Positions 9,540-18,448 of a stretch of DNA of 64,000 nucleotides are shown one piece after another (within the stretch, counting starts at the first letter, position 1; the number at the start of each line of letters is the position of its first letter). The notes under the pieces were generated by a model. The model worked only from the letters and a program-made list of their open reading frames with translations, was not told where the DNA came from and did not search any database. The position numbers and the translations under genes are program-made. Origin of the DNA: Acidimicrobiales bacterium (GTDB lineage: Bacteria; Actinomycetota; Acidimicrobiia; Acidimicrobiales; SHLQ01); the NCBI GenBank assembly GCA_020628865.1, contig JAHDEJ010000001.1, forward strand, positions 298,395-362,394. Reading direction: 5' to 3'.

Positions 9540-10277
9540 TCAGGCCTCGCCCAGGTACGACTTTCGCAGCTCGGGGTTGGCGAGCAGATTCTCGGCGGTG
9601 TCGTCGAGGACGACCTTGCCAGTCTGCAGCACCCAACCGCGGTCGGCGATGGACAGCGCCATGTTGGCGTTCTGCTCCACCATGAAGATCGCGATGCCTT
9701 CCTGGTGGATCTGCTGGATCAGCTCGAAGTTGGTCTGTACCAGCATCGGTGCAAGGCCCATGGACGGTTCGTCCATCAGCAACACACGCGGCCGGGACAT
9801 GAGCGCACGACCCATGGCGACCATCTGCTGCTCACCACCGGAGAGCGTGCCGGACTTCTGGTTGGCCCGTTCCTTGACCCGAGGGAACATCGTGTAGATG
9901 CGTTCGAGGTCTTCGGCGATCCCGGCCTTGTCGTTGCGCAGGTAGGCACCGAGCTGCAGGTTCTCGAGCACCGAGAGGCGCTTGAAGAGGCGACGGTTCT
10001 CGGGAACCATCGTGATGCCGCGCTCGACCCGATAACTGGTCGGCTTGTCGTTGACGACCTCGCCGTCGAGCACGACCTCGCCGGTCGTCGGCGTGACCAT
10101 GCCGAGCAGGGTCTTGAGCGTGGTGGACTTGCCGGAGGCGTTGCCACCGAGCAGCGACACCATCTCGCCCGGGTAGATGGCGAGGTTCACGTCCTTGAGG
10201 ATGTGCACGGCGCCGTAGTGCGTGTTGATGTTGCGGAACTCGAGGATCGGCGTTCCCTTGTCGGTCGTGTCGCTCAC
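9540..10277 (-). CDS. livF: Branched-chain amino acid type ABC transporter ATPase
   Basis: 245 residues. Walker A is GGNASGKST, with Ala-Ser where most ATPases have GlyPro or GlyAla; the signature is LSGGEQQMV and Walker B is VLLMDEPSMGLAP. The phrase DEPSMGLAP and the length fit LivF. The GTG at 10277 overlaps the livG stop as GTGA. The open frame runs further upstream, but that part has no homologous look. It would energise import of an amino acid or related compound together with LivG, LivH and LivM. Confidence 0.9.
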   Translation of the reverse strand: MSDTTDKGTPILEFRNINTHYGAVHILKDVNLAIYPGEMVSLLGGNASGKSTTLKTLLGMVTPTTGEVVLDGEVVNDKPTSYRVERGITMVPENRRLFKRLSVLENLQLGAYLRNDKAGIAEDLERIYTMFPRVKERANQKSGTLSGGEQQMVAMGRALMSRPRVLLMDEPSMGLAPMLVQTNFELIQQIHQEGIAIFMVEQNANMALSIADRGWVLQTGKVVLDDTAENLLANPELRKSYLGEA

Positions 10278-11065
10278 TTCTGCTTCTCCAAGGGTCGTCC
10301 GAGGTAGGCCTCGATGACTTCGGGATCGTTCGACACCTCGTCGAAGCTGCCCTGAGCCAGCGTCTCGCCGTGATCGAGGCACACCACGCGGTCCGACACA
10401 TCGCGTACCACGTTCATGTCGTGCTCGATCATGACGATCGTGAAGCCCCATTCGCTGCGGAGCTTGCCGATGAGCCCGGTGAGCTCGGCCGACTCCTTCG
10501 GGTTCATGCCGGCAACCGGTTCGTCGAGCAGCAGGAGCCGAGGCGAAGTGGCCATGGCTCGGGCGATCTCGAGGCGGCGACGGTTTGCATAGCTGAGCAC
10601 CGATGCCGGCTGCTCGAGGCGGTAGCCGATGAGACGGGTACCGAAGAAGCCGAGCACCTTTTCGGCGTGCGCCCGGATCTCGGCCTCTTCCTTCTTGAAC
10701 GCCGGCGTGTTGAACAACGCTCCCCACACGCCCTGCTTGGTGCGGCAGTGCTGGCTGACCATGACGTTCTCGAGGATCGTCATGTTCGCGAACAGGCGCA
10801 CGTTCTGGAACGTACGGCTGATGCCGCGCTGGGTGACCTGGTTCGGGTCGAGCCCGATGAGCGACTCTCCTTCGAAGAGGATGTCGCCGGAGGTCGGCGT
10901 GACCATGCCGGAGATCATGTTGAAGAACGTGGTCTTGCCGGCACCGTTCGGCCCGATGACGCCGACGATCTCACCCTCGTCGACGTGGAAGTTGAGATCC
11001 TTCAATGCGTGCAGGCCGCCGAAGGTCACGCTCAGGTTCTGGATGTCGAGAATGCGCTCGCTCAT
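10274..11065 (-). CDS. livG: Branched-chain amino acid type ABC transporter ATPase
   Basis: 263 residues. Walker A is GPNGAGKTT, the Q-loop is RTFQNVRLF, and Walker B is LLLLDEPVAGMNP. The signature region is VLSYANRRRLEIARA, where the canonical LSGGQ is LSYAN; this deviation is typical of LivG. It forms the ATPase pair with LivF. The ATG at 11065 overlaps the livM stop as ATGA, and its own stop overlaps livF, so translation is probably coupled. Confidence 0.9.
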   Translation of the reverse strand: MSERILDIQNLSVTFGGLHALKDLNFHVDEGEIVGVIGPNGAGKTTFFNMISGMVTPTSGDILFEGESLIGLDPNQVTQRGISRTFQNVRLFANMTILENVMVSQHCRTKQGVWGALFNTPAFKKEEAEIRAHAEKVLGFFGTRLIGYRLEQPASVLSYANRRRLEIARAMATSPRLLLLDEPVAGMNPKESAELTGLIGKLRSEWGFTIVMIEHDMNVVRDVSDRVVCLDHGETLAQGSFDEVSNDPEVIEAYLGRPLEKQK

Positions 11066-13125
11066 GCGGGTGCCACCTCCGTGGCGACGTCGTCGCCCTC
11101 GTCGTCGGTATCGACCTCGCCCTTGAGCCAGGCGTCCTGGAGGAACTCCTCCTGATGGAGCTCGCGGCTCCGACGCACGTTCGGCACCAGGCCTTCCGGC
11201 CGTTGCAACATCATCCAGACCAGCAACACGCCGTAAATGAGCAGCTTGTATTCGCTGAACTCCTGGAGCAGACCCGGCTGCTTCGGGCCGCCCAGCACGC
11301 CGATCAGCACCAGCGAGCCGGCGATCACGCCCATGATGTTGCCCATACCGCCGACGATGACCACCACGAGGATGATGATCGACACGAGGATGAGGAACGA
11401 CGTCGGGAAGATCGAGCCGACCTTGGCCGAGAAGATCGCCCCGGCGAACGACGCCAGCACGGCGCCGACCACGAAGGCCATCAGCTTCATGTTCACCGTG
11501 TTGATGCCCATTGCCTCGGCGACGCTCTCGTCCTCACGAATCGCCATCCAGGCCCGACCGAGGCGACTGCGCTCCAGCCGCCACGACACATAGATGGCGA
11601 TCGCGGCGAACACCGCAACCAGGTAGAACACGGATCGAGGCTCGACACCGGTGACGGTGCCGATCGGGCCGAAGTCGGCACCCTCGATGTTCGTGATGCC
11701 CTGCGCACCACCGAAGTAGCCCTTGAGCCAGTCCGAGAGGAACAGCAGGCGAATGATCTCGCCGAAGCCGAGCGTCACGATGGCGAGGTAGTCGCCCCGC
11801 ATCCGGATCACCGGTGCGCCGATCAGCAGGCCGGTGAGGCCGGCGAACACCATGACGAGCACCAGCGCGATCAACCAACCACCGACGACGGGTTCGCCTT
11901 CGTCGACGAGCAGCGGCACCCAGCTCGGCCAGGACTCCCCTCGTCCGGCGGACGTCAGCACCGCGGTCGTGTAACCGCCAACAGCGAAGAACGCCACGTA
12001 GCCCAGATCGAGAATGCCGGCGAGGCCGACCACGATGTTCAGACCGAGGGCAAGCAGCAGGAAGATGCCGACGTTGGCAAGCAGCTCGTTGATGATGCTG
12101 CCCGTGAAGAACGGCACGATCAGCAACGCCAGCGCGACGCCGACCATCAACAGGGCGCTCGACCGGGTGCGCTCGGCGAGCGGACGGTCGAAGTACGCCT
12201 GCCGAGCCTGCTTGACCCGCCCTCGCACGAGGTAGGAAGCGACGAGCGAGAGTGCTGCGGCCACGACGGCGACGAGGATCACGCCTTCGAGCCTCAGACC
12301 GCCAGTCTTCGCATAGAGGAAGTCGATCAGTGGATCGAAGGCCGAATCGACCCGGGGTCGACCGAGCGACGGATCGCTCTCGAAGAAGTTCGAGATGCGG
12401 CCGGGATCGGCGATCGTCTCCCCAACGCCTTCGAGCAGATCGTCCACGAGGAACTGGAAGACCGACACGGACAGCACCGAGATCAACGCGGCCGTGATCG
12501 CCTTGCGAATGGGATCGGACATCACCCGGAAGCTGGCCCCCACCATGGCGAGGAGGCCGGCCAGCAGCGGCCAGGCCCACAGTGCGAAGGTCCAACCACG
12601 ATTGAACGTGAGCATGATGTAGAGCTGCTCGTTCCAGTTCACGAGCGGATCGCGTGCGCCGTAGGCGGGCACACCGTTCTCCGGGTTGATTTCACGGTCG
12701 ACGCTCATGAGGAACGTCAGGAACGAGATGCCGAGACCCCCAAGCGCACCGACGAGGAAGCCGGTGACCAGGTCGCTGACGCCACGAACCCGGGCCTGCA
12801 TGCCTTCGAGGACGACCTCGTTGGTGGCGGCCCAGCCGAGCAAAAGCGGCCACATCCACAGTGCAACGTCGCCGAGGGACAGGCCCTGCCCGTCGGGGTG
12901 GTTCACGTAGACGTCAGGGTTGATCCAGAAGAGGATCTGGCGGCCGTCGAGCCCGACGGCCATGCCGACCAGCGAGACGAACACGAGGGCCATGGCGAGG
13001 TAGCTGCCGTACCGGACGACCCGGTCCCTGTCGACGTCGTTGAACAGACCCGAGGCCGACTCGGCCAGGTCCTCGATCGTCTCTGCGGCCTCGGTGGCCA
13101 GAACGTTTGCGTTGATGTCACTCAT
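11062..13125 (-). CDS. livM: LivM permease with a long N-terminal membrane extension
   Basis: 687 residues, about twice the usual LivM length. The canonical LivM domain begins near residue 322 and includes NIVVGLAGILDLGYVAFFAV and the later GGMGNIMGVIAG coupling-loop region. The first 300 residues hold about five extra membrane segments (near 41-60, 88-101, 119-140, 175-195 and 206-228) with a repeated W-x-W/M-WPLL motif at residues 90-95 and 183-188, suggesting an internally duplicated module. An acidic tail follows the permease. Both ends overlap neighbours by ATGA, so the fusion is not an artefact of start choice. The role of the extension is unknown. Confidence 0.85.
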   Translation of the reverse strand: MSDINANVLATEAAETIEDLAESASGLFNDVDRDRVVRYGSYLAMALVFVSLVGMAVGLDGRQILFWINPDVYVNHPDGQGLSLGDVALWMWPLLLGWAATNEVVLEGMQARVRGVSDLVTGFLVGALGGLGISFLTFLMSVDREINPENGVPAYGARDPLVNWNEQLYIMLTFNRGWTFALWAWPLLAGLLAMVGASFRVMSDPIRKAITAALISVLSVSVFQFLVDDLLEGVGETIADPGRISNFFESDPSLGRPRVDSAFDPLIDFLYAKTGGLRLEGVILVAVVAAALSLVASYLVRGRVKQARQAYFDRPLAERTRSSALLMVGVALALLIVPFFTGSIINELLANVGIFLLLALGLNIVVGLAGILDLGYVAFFAVGGYTTAVLTSAGRGESWPSWVPLLVDEGEPVVGGWLIALVLVMVFAGLTGLLIGAPVIRMRGDYLAIVTLGFGEIIRLLFLSDWLKGYFGGAQGITNIEGADFGPIGTVTGVEPRSVFYLVAVFAAIAIYVSWRLERSRLGRAWMAIREDESVAEAMGINTVNMKLMAFVVGAVLASFAGAIFSAKVGSIFPTSFLILVSIIILVVVIVGGMGNIMGVIAGSLVLIGVLGGPKQPGLLQEFSEYKLLIYGVLLVWMMLQRPEGLVPNVRRSRELHQEEFLQDAWLKGEVDTDDEGDDVATEVAPA

Positions 13126-14294
13126 GCCCGATCCTCCGACGACAGACGCTCACCGAACAGGCCGGTGGGCTTCACCAACAACACCAGGATGAGCAGCGTG
13201 AACACCACGGCGTCACGCAGCTGCGACGGTCCTTCGATGCCCCAGGGGTCGAGCACCATCAGTGGTGCGAGCGCTTCTGCTCCGCCGAGCGAAACACCAC
13301 CCGCCATGGCGCCGCCCAGGTTGCCGACGCCGCCGACGACCGCGGCGGTGAAGGCTTTGATGCCCGGGAGGAAGCCGGTGGTGGCGATGACCGACTTGAA
13401 CAGGATTCCCCAGAGGATCCCGGCGATACCTGCCATTGCGCCGCCGACGGCGAACGTCGTCACGATCGTGCGATCGACGTCGATGCCCATCAGCGAGGCG
13501 ATCTCCTTGTCCTCTGCGACCGCTCGCATGGCCTTGCCGGTCTTCGTCCGCTCGACGAAGTACCACAGGCCGGCCATCGAGATGGCGGCGACGACGATCA
13601 CGAGGAGCTTCTTGTTCTCGACGCTCAAGAGGTACTCGGGCACTCCGGTGTCGGACTCGCCGATCTGCCAGATGTTGATGCGGTCCTTGTCGAGCCAGTC
13701 GGGGAACGGGGCGTAGCCCTTGGCGCCCGGGCCGAAGAGGAGGATGACGGCGTTCTGCAGGAAGAACGACACGCCGATCGACGTGATCAGCGGGATGAGT
13801 CGGGGGCTGCCCCGGAGGGGCCGGTAGGCGACCCGTTCCATCACGACGGCCACGATGGTGGCCACGATGGTGGCCACGACGATCGTGAAGAGCATTGCGG
13901 GGATGAACGCGCCGCTGTCCCACCAGCCGGCCTGGTCGAACTTGGTCGACATGATGAAGCCGGTGAACGCCGCGATCATGAATACTTCGCCGTGGGCGAA
14001 GTTGATGAAGCCGAGCACGCCGTAGACCATCGAGTAGCCGAGGGCGATGAGGCCGTACATGGCCCCCTGGCTGAGGCCGGTGACCACGAGCCCCTGGAAC
14101 TGGGCCCAGCTCAGGCGGGCGGCGCCCTCGTCGCCGTGCCGCCAGGTTGCCCAGGCATTTGTCGGGTCGATCTGTTGGGCGACGAAGCCCAGCAACCCGA
14201 TGACGATGAAAGCGATGAGCCCCACTCGCATCACGAGCAGAAACCAGTCCACACCGGTTCTTGGTGCACCCTTCGCACGTACAGCAGTCGTCAC
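13122..14294 (-). CDS. livH: Branched-chain amino acid type ABC transporter permease
   Basis: 390 residues, longer than typical LivH (about 300) because of an N-terminal segment with one extra membrane helix. It contains the LivH signature YGLIALGYSMVYGVLGFINFAHGE and GGVGNLGGAMAGG. The GTG at 14294 follows a good ribosome-binding site (GGAGGGAG, about 6 nt upstream), which decides the start. It is the first gene of livHMGF. The binding-protein gene lies upstream on the same strand beyond a terminator, so it can be expressed in excess over the membrane components. Confidence 0.9.
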   Translation of the reverse strand: MTTAVRAKGAPRTGVDWFLLVMRVGLIAFIVIGLLGFVAQQIDPTNAWATWRHGDEGAARLSWAQFQGLVVTGLSQGAMYGLIALGYSMVYGVLGFINFAHGEVFMIAAFTGFIMSTKFDQAGWWDSGAFIPAMLFTIVVATIVATIVAVVMERVAYRPLRGSPRLIPLITSIGVSFFLQNAVILLFGPGAKGYAPFPDWLDKDRINIWQIGESDTGVPEYLLSVENKKLLVIVVAAISMAGLWYFVERTKTGKAMRAVAEDKEIASLMGIDVDRTIVTTFAVGGAMAGIAGILWGILFKSVIATTGFLPGIKAFTAAVVGGVGNLGGAMAGGVSLGGAEALAPLMVLDPWGIEGPSQLRDAVVFTLLILVLLVKPTGLFGERLSSEDRA

Positions 14295-14441
14295 TGACTA
14301 CTCCCTCCGTCGGTTCGCATGGCGCGGGACTCTCCCGGCTGCGCCAGCACGCTGAAGAGCTTGGGGTCACCATCTCGTCAGCGCAAATCGCGGGCCCGAT
14401 CGTCGGGCCCCCGAAATCGTTGCGAAACACGCCAGGTCCGT

Positions 14442-14471
14442 CTTGTACGAATCCGTCGCGAATCGCGTCAA
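14442..14471 (-). promoter_or_regulatory. Possible promoter for livHMGF
   Basis: On the minus strand a TTGACG (14466-14471) and a TACAAG (14442-14447) are separated by 18 nt, a fair match to sigma-70-type -35 and -10 boxes. It lies between the terminator at 14479-14511 and livH, which would give livHMGF its own start. A perfect 8-bp hairpin (14392-14410) follows in the leader. No experimental support. Confidence 0.35.
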
Positions 14472-14478
14472 AATGAGC

Positions 14479-14511
14479 GATGGCCCCACCCCTCCTCGGG
14501 GTGGGGCCATC
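14479..14511 (-). terminator. Terminator after the Liv substrate-binding protein gene
   Basis: A perfect 14-bp inverted repeat (GATGGCCCCACCCC, loop GAGGA on the minus strand, GGGGTGGGGCCATC) lies 54 bp past the end of the binding-protein gene and is followed on the minus strand by GCTCATTTTG. It separates the binding-protein gene from livHMGF and probably sets the excess of binding protein. Confidence 0.7.
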
Positions 14512-14564
14512 TCACGAACTCACATGCCGGGGGCCGTTACCGGCTCCCGTCGTGTGGAACCCCT

Positions 14565-15998
14565 CTACTGCGGTGCGTACTCGAACACCACGTTCTCGAG
14601 CGAGCCCGGGATGTCGCCGGAATCGTTGTGCAGGATCACGGTGATCTTCTGCGAACCACAGTCGCCGAAGTCATCGCAGTTGATGGTGCCGATGAGGCCC
14701 GAGTAGCCCTGGATGCCGTTGAGGTGATCGCGGACGCCCTGACGGTCGATGTTCAGGTTGCCGTCACCGTCGACCCACGACGCAGCGTCGATGGCGTCGA
14801 GCAGCATCGCTGCGGCGTCGTAGCTGTGACCCCAGAACGGAGCGGCCGGAGCTTCACCGTTGTTGGCCTCGTACGTGGCGAGGAACTCCTCGGCGGAAAC
14901 GCCGGTGCTCTCGTTGGTGTTGGTGCCGAAGCGGGTGTCCGGACCCGAGAAGTGCATGCCCTCGGACTGGGCGAGGCCCATGAAGCCGTCGTTCAGCAGG
15001 CCGTCAGCGGCGAGGAGCGTGGTGTTCTCGAGGCCGGGGACGCTCGGGGCCTGGTCGGCGACGAAGTCACCGGCCGGCTGGAAGATCGGGAAGAACAGGG
15101 CTTCCGGCGAACCGGCGGCGATCTCGGTGAGGACCGGGACCATGTCGGTGTCTTCCTTGGCCACGCCGGTCACCGTGGTGACGGTGCCGCCGAGCTCTTC
15201 GAAGGCGTTGGCGAAGGCGTTGGCGAGACCCTCGGTGTAGGGGTCGCCGTCGTGGATCGCTGCTGCGGTGGTCAGACCGAGCGAGGTGAACACGAACTCG
15301 GCCATGGCAGCGCCCTGGAAGAGGTCGTTGTGGGCGGTGCGGTAGTAGCCGACGTGGTAGTCGGGACCGGCGTTGCCCTGCTGGTCGGAGGTGAGCGCCG
15401 GCGAGGTGTTCGAGCCGGAGATCATGACCATGCCGGCAGCGCTGATGAGCGGAGCGGCAGCGGTGGCAGCACCGGAGCACGAGGTACCGATGACACCGAC
15501 GATCTGCTCGTCGGCAACGATCTGCTGCGCAGCAGCCTGACCACCGTCGGCGGAGCAGAGGTCGTCAAGACCCTGGCCGGAGGTGACGTTGAAGCCCTTG
15601 ATGGGGCCGTAGTCGACGACAGCCTGCTCGACGCCACGCTGGTTCGGGACACCGAGGAAGGCCACGTCGCCCGAGATCGCGTTCAGCGAACGGATCTGGA
15701 CCTCGGCGCCGGCCTCGACGACCACGGTGCCGAGCGAGCCGTCACCGAGGTGCTCGGCCATCGCGTCGTCTTCCATGGCGTCTTCTTCCATGGCGTCGTC
15801 TTCTTCCATGGCGTCGTCTTCCATGGCGTCTTCTTCGTCGTCTTCCATTGCATCTTCGACGACTTCTTCAGCTGCGTCAGCGGCATCGCTGGCAGCGTCG
15901 GTTGCGGTATCAGCCGCATCTTCAATGGTGGATCCGCATGCTGCCGCCACAAGAGTGAACGACAGGAACATGCCAAGGATCATGAAGAGTTTCTTCAC
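14565..15998 (-). CDS. Liv-type substrate-binding lipoprotein with acidic repeat linker
   Basis: 477 residues. The GTG at 15998 is preceded by GGAGGGG at a good distance, which fixes the start ahead of a lipoprotein signal peptide ending LVAAAC (Cys 21). Residues 46-80 are an acidic low-complexity run of repeated A-M-E-D/E units. The periplasmic-binding type I fold follows, with QVRSLNAISG-like early strands, CSADGGQ, GTSCSGA and ISGSNTSP typical of branched-chain amino-acid receptors. The linker probably holds the receptor away from the membrane. The ligand is unknown. It is transcribed upstream of livHMGF, separated by a terminator. Confidence 0.9.
   Translation of the reverse strand: MKKLFMILGMFLSFTLVAAACGSTIEDAADTATDAASDAADAAEEVVEDAMEDDEEDAMEDDAMEEDDAMEEDAMEDDAMAEHLGDGSLGTVVVEAGAEVQIRSLNAISGDVAFLGVPNQRGVEQAVVDYGPIKGFNVTSGQGLDDLCSADGGQAAAQQIVADEQIVGVIGTSCSGAATAAAPLISAAGMVMISGSNTSPALTSDQQGNAGPDYHVGYYRTAHNDLFQGAAMAEFVFTSLGLTTAAAIHDGDPYTEGLANAFANAFEELGGTVTTVTGVAKEDTDMVPVLTEIAAGSPEALFFPIFQPAGDFVADQAPSVPGLENTTLLAADGLLNDGFMGLAQSEGMHFSGPDTRFGTNTNESTGVSAEEFLATYEANNGEAPAAPFWGHSYDAAAMLLDAIDAASWVDGDGNLNIDRQGVRDHLNGIQGYSGLIGTINCDDFGDCGSQKITVILHNDSGDIPGSLENVVFEYAPQ
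15759..15863 (-). repeat. Imperfect tandem repeat encoding acidic A-M-E-D/E units
   Basis: Within the binding-protein gene, the plus strand repeats CCATGGCGTC(T/G)TCTT units of about 12 to 15 bases roughly six times. They encode residues 46-80 of the lipoprotein. Direct repeats of this kind can change length by slippage while keeping the frame when units are multiples of three. Confidence 0.7.
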
Positions 15999-16159
15999 TT
16001 TGGCCCCTCCAAGGGTTTTGGTGACGGCACCCCAAATCGACATGCCGCTGGTTCAGCCCGACAAGTTAGCAGTGGTTCGCCGAATCCGGCAGTCGCGACA
16101 CACTTTGGTACTTTTCCGTTCACATCCGGGAAGCAATCCTGCAAACGAAGAGGTGGCTC

Positions 16160-17278
16160 GTGCTCGAGGTTGATGTCGCAATCATCGGTGGTGGCATTGC
16201 CGGCGCGACCGTCGCCGGTCATGTCGCACCGGAGCGCAGCGTGGTCCTGCTCGAACAGGAACAGGAACTCGCTCATCACACGACCTCACGATCGGCCGCC
16301 GTCTACATCGAGAACGAGGGCGGCCCCGTGTTCCATCGACTGTCGACCGCTTCTCGGTCGTTCTTCGAGGCCGACCACCCCGAGCTCGACGCTCCGCTGT
16401 TGACCCCGATGCCGGTCATGAAGGTCGGCATGGAGAAACATCGCGATGCCGTCGCGGCCGAGATCGCCGCAGCGAACGCCGTGACGTCGTCGATCCGTCT
16501 GATCGAAGGTGATGAGCTCACCGAGCTCTGTCCGGTGCTCCGACCGGAGATGATCGGCGTCGGCATGTTGGAGCCCACGGCCGCCTCGATCGATGTCATG
16601 GGCCTCCACCAGCTCTACGTGCGTCGGGCCCGCGCAGCCGGCGCCGAGGTCTGGCGCTCCGCCCGGGTGGAGGCGCTGCAGCGAACCGACGGACGCTGGC
16701 ACCTCGAAACGGCGAGCGGAACCGTTTCGGCGAAGACCGTGGTGAATGCCGCCGGAGCGTGGGGCGACCACGTTGCGACCATGGCCGGGGTCAAGCCGAT
16801 CGGGCTCACCCCCATGCGGCGAACCGCATTTACCGCACGCATCGACCACGACCCATCGGCGTGGCCGTTCATCTATGCCGACATTCCCGAGCTGCACTGC
16901 TACTTCAAACCCGAGGCCGGGAACCAGCTGTTGTGTTCCCTCTCGGACGAGACCCCGTCGGAGGCGTGCGATGCCCGGGCGGAAGAGATCGACGTCGCAA
17001 TGGCGATCGATCACATCAACCAACTCACGACGCTGAATCTGCGTTCGGTCTCCACCACATGGGCCGGGCTTCGGACCTTCGCCCCAGACCGCAACCCCGT
17101 CTTCGGTTGGGACGACGAGGCGGATGGATTCCTGTGGATGGTCGGTCAGGGTGGCTGCGGCATCGTCACGAGCCCGATCGCCGGACAGATCGCCGCAAAC
17201 CTCATCGCCGGACGACCGCTTCCGGACGCCGTCACCGAACTCGGGCTCGACCAGGCTGCGCTTGCGCCGAGGCGCTGA
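16160..17278 (+). CDS. FAD-dependent D-amino-acid dehydrogenase (DauA-like)
   Basis: 372 residues. The FAD-binding GGGIAGATVA lies at residues 10-19. The active-site loop region HHTTSRSAAVY, the VNAAGAWGDHVA segment, a TWAGLRTF motif and a C-terminal APRR resemble D-arginine dehydrogenase DauA of Pseudomonas closely, as I recall that sequence. DauA oxidises D-amino acids to imino and then keto acids. It uses a GTG start with GAAGAGG just upstream. It converges with an ornithine-cyclodeaminase-like gene that ends 4 bp away, mirroring the DauA/DauB pair (DauB is of that family). The substrate is not fixed; glycine-oxidase-type enzymes are the alternative. Confidence 0.75.
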   Translation: MLEVDVAIIGGGIAGATVAGHVAPERSVVLLEQEQELAHHTTSRSAAVYIENEGGPVFHRLSTASRSFFEADHPELDAPLLTPMPVMKVGMEKHRDAVAAEIAAANAVTSSIRLIEGDELTELCPVLRPEMIGVGMLEPTAASIDVMGLHQLYVRRARAAGAEVWRSARVEALQRTDGRWHLETASGTVSAKTVVNAAGAWGDHVATMAGVKPIGLTPMRRTAFTARIDHDPSAWPFIYADIPELHCYFKPEAGNQLLCSLSDETPSEACDARAEEIDVAMAIDHINQLTTLNLRSVSTTWAGLRTFAPDRNPVFGWDDEADGFLWMVGQGGCGIVTSPIAGQIAANLIAGRPLPDAVTELGLDQAALAPRR

Positions 17279-17281
17279 TCC

Positions 17282-18322
17282 TCAGCGAACCTCGCCGTAC
17301 GGGTCGTAGGGGTCGCGGGGGATCGATTCGAGCTGGAGCCGCCGGCCGACGTCGTGCTCGTCGGCGAGTTCGAGCATCACCCGCAGCGCCACGTCGTCCT
17401 CGACCGCCCATCCCGTCGAGTCGAACACGGTCACCTGCGCCTTCTCCTTCGTCGTCTCTTCGGCCTGGACGACCTCGAAGAGATCCGGGCCGATTCGGTG
17501 CGCGGGAACCTGTTGGCACTCACCTTCGAGGAGGCACTGTTCGAGTGTGTCGGGAATGACGAGTGCCGACTCGAGCAGCGAGGTGGGCAGCTCGAGTTTG
17601 CCGGGGAAGTCGGCGCCGACGGCGTTCACATGCAGCCAGGGTCGGGGTTCGAAGTCGCCCACCACCGGCCCCGCACCGATGTCGATCGACGTGCAGGTGA
17701 CGAGCACGTCGACTTCCGCCGCCATCGATTCGAGCCCCCCTTCCGGGCACGGGTCGAACGGAAGACCGAGGAAGGCGATGCGGTCGGCGAAGCTGTCTGC
17801 GGGTTCGGGAGACGGGTCGTACCCGACCACGCGCTGCACCGTCCGCACCCGGGAGATTGCGTGGAGTTGGGTGACCGCCTGCGCACCGAGGCCGATCATG
17901 CCGACGGTGATCGGCGTGTCGATCGCCATCAGGTCCGTGGCGAGGCCGGATGCCGCACCGGTCCGGAGTGCCGTGAGAAGCGTCGAGTCCGAGATGGCGA
18001 GCAGGTGTCCGGTTTCGGTGTCCCACATCGACGAGGTCGCCAGCACGCTCGGCAGGCTCCGCTGGGTCGGGTTGGTGGGGTGGTAGCCCACCATCTTGAT
18101 GACGACCGGGCCGCCGACTTCATGGGTCGGCATCCACTCGACCAGGCCGAGCGCCGGTTTGTCGTAGCGGAAGCCGGCTCGGGGACGCGCGTCGACGAGC
18201 TCGGCGTCGTGGCCGGCGAACCGCTCGCGCAGCGCTTCGATCATCCGGTCCATCAGCGCATCGCGGCCGACCCGGTCCACCAGGATCGCCAGGTCGCTCG
18301 CCCCAAGAATTCTCGTCTCCAT
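17282..18322 (-). CDS. Ornithine cyclodeaminase-family enzyme (DauB-like candidate)
   Basis: 346 residues from the ATG at 18322, which has AAGGG five bases upstream; a GTG at 18328 is too close to that site. It shows STLLTALRTGAASG (the family's substrate motif), a Rossmann GMIGLGAQAVTQLHA, VGYDPSP and TCTSIDIGAGPVV. In the family, DauB reduces the product of DauA to an L-amino acid, and others are cyclodeaminases or ketimine reductases. The convergent pairing with a DauA-like gene favours a D-to-L interconversion or a linked imine reduction. It is divergent from the PhyH gene. Confidence 0.8.
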   Translation of the reverse strand: METRILGASDLAILVDRVGRDALMDRMIEALRERFAGHDAELVDARPRAGFRYDKPALGLVEWMPTHEVGGPVVIKMVGYHPTNPTQRSLPSVLATSSMWDTETGHLLAISDSTLLTALRTGAASGLATDLMAIDTPITVGMIGLGAQAVTQLHAISRVRTVQRVVGYDPSPEPADSFADRIAFLGLPFDPCPEGGLESMAAEVDVLVTCTSIDIGAGPVVGDFEPRPWLHVNAVGADFPGKLELPTSLLESALVIPDTLEQCLLEGECQQVPAHRIGPDLFEVVQAEETTKEKAQVTVFDSTGWAVEDDVALRVMLELADEHDVGRRLQLESIPRDPYDPYGEVR

Positions 18323-18448
18323 GATCACCCTTCGTCGTCAAGGCGAAGAGTGGATGCACAGAGTGTGATTGTCGAATTCGTGCATCCTCTGCCATCAATG
18401 GTCGGTGGGCGCGCATCCGAAGTGACCGGTCGCGGCGAAGGAGTTGGT

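Noticed and set aside
11005-13716. A 903-codon plus-strand frame across livG, livM and livH
   Set aside because: Composition is His/Asp/Arg-rich and repetitive, with no domain. The opposite strand encodes membrane proteins with overlapping starts.
14319-16403. A 694-codon plus-strand frame across the binding-protein gene
   Set aside because: Antisense shadow; the other strand has a lipoprotein signal and a good ribosome-binding site.
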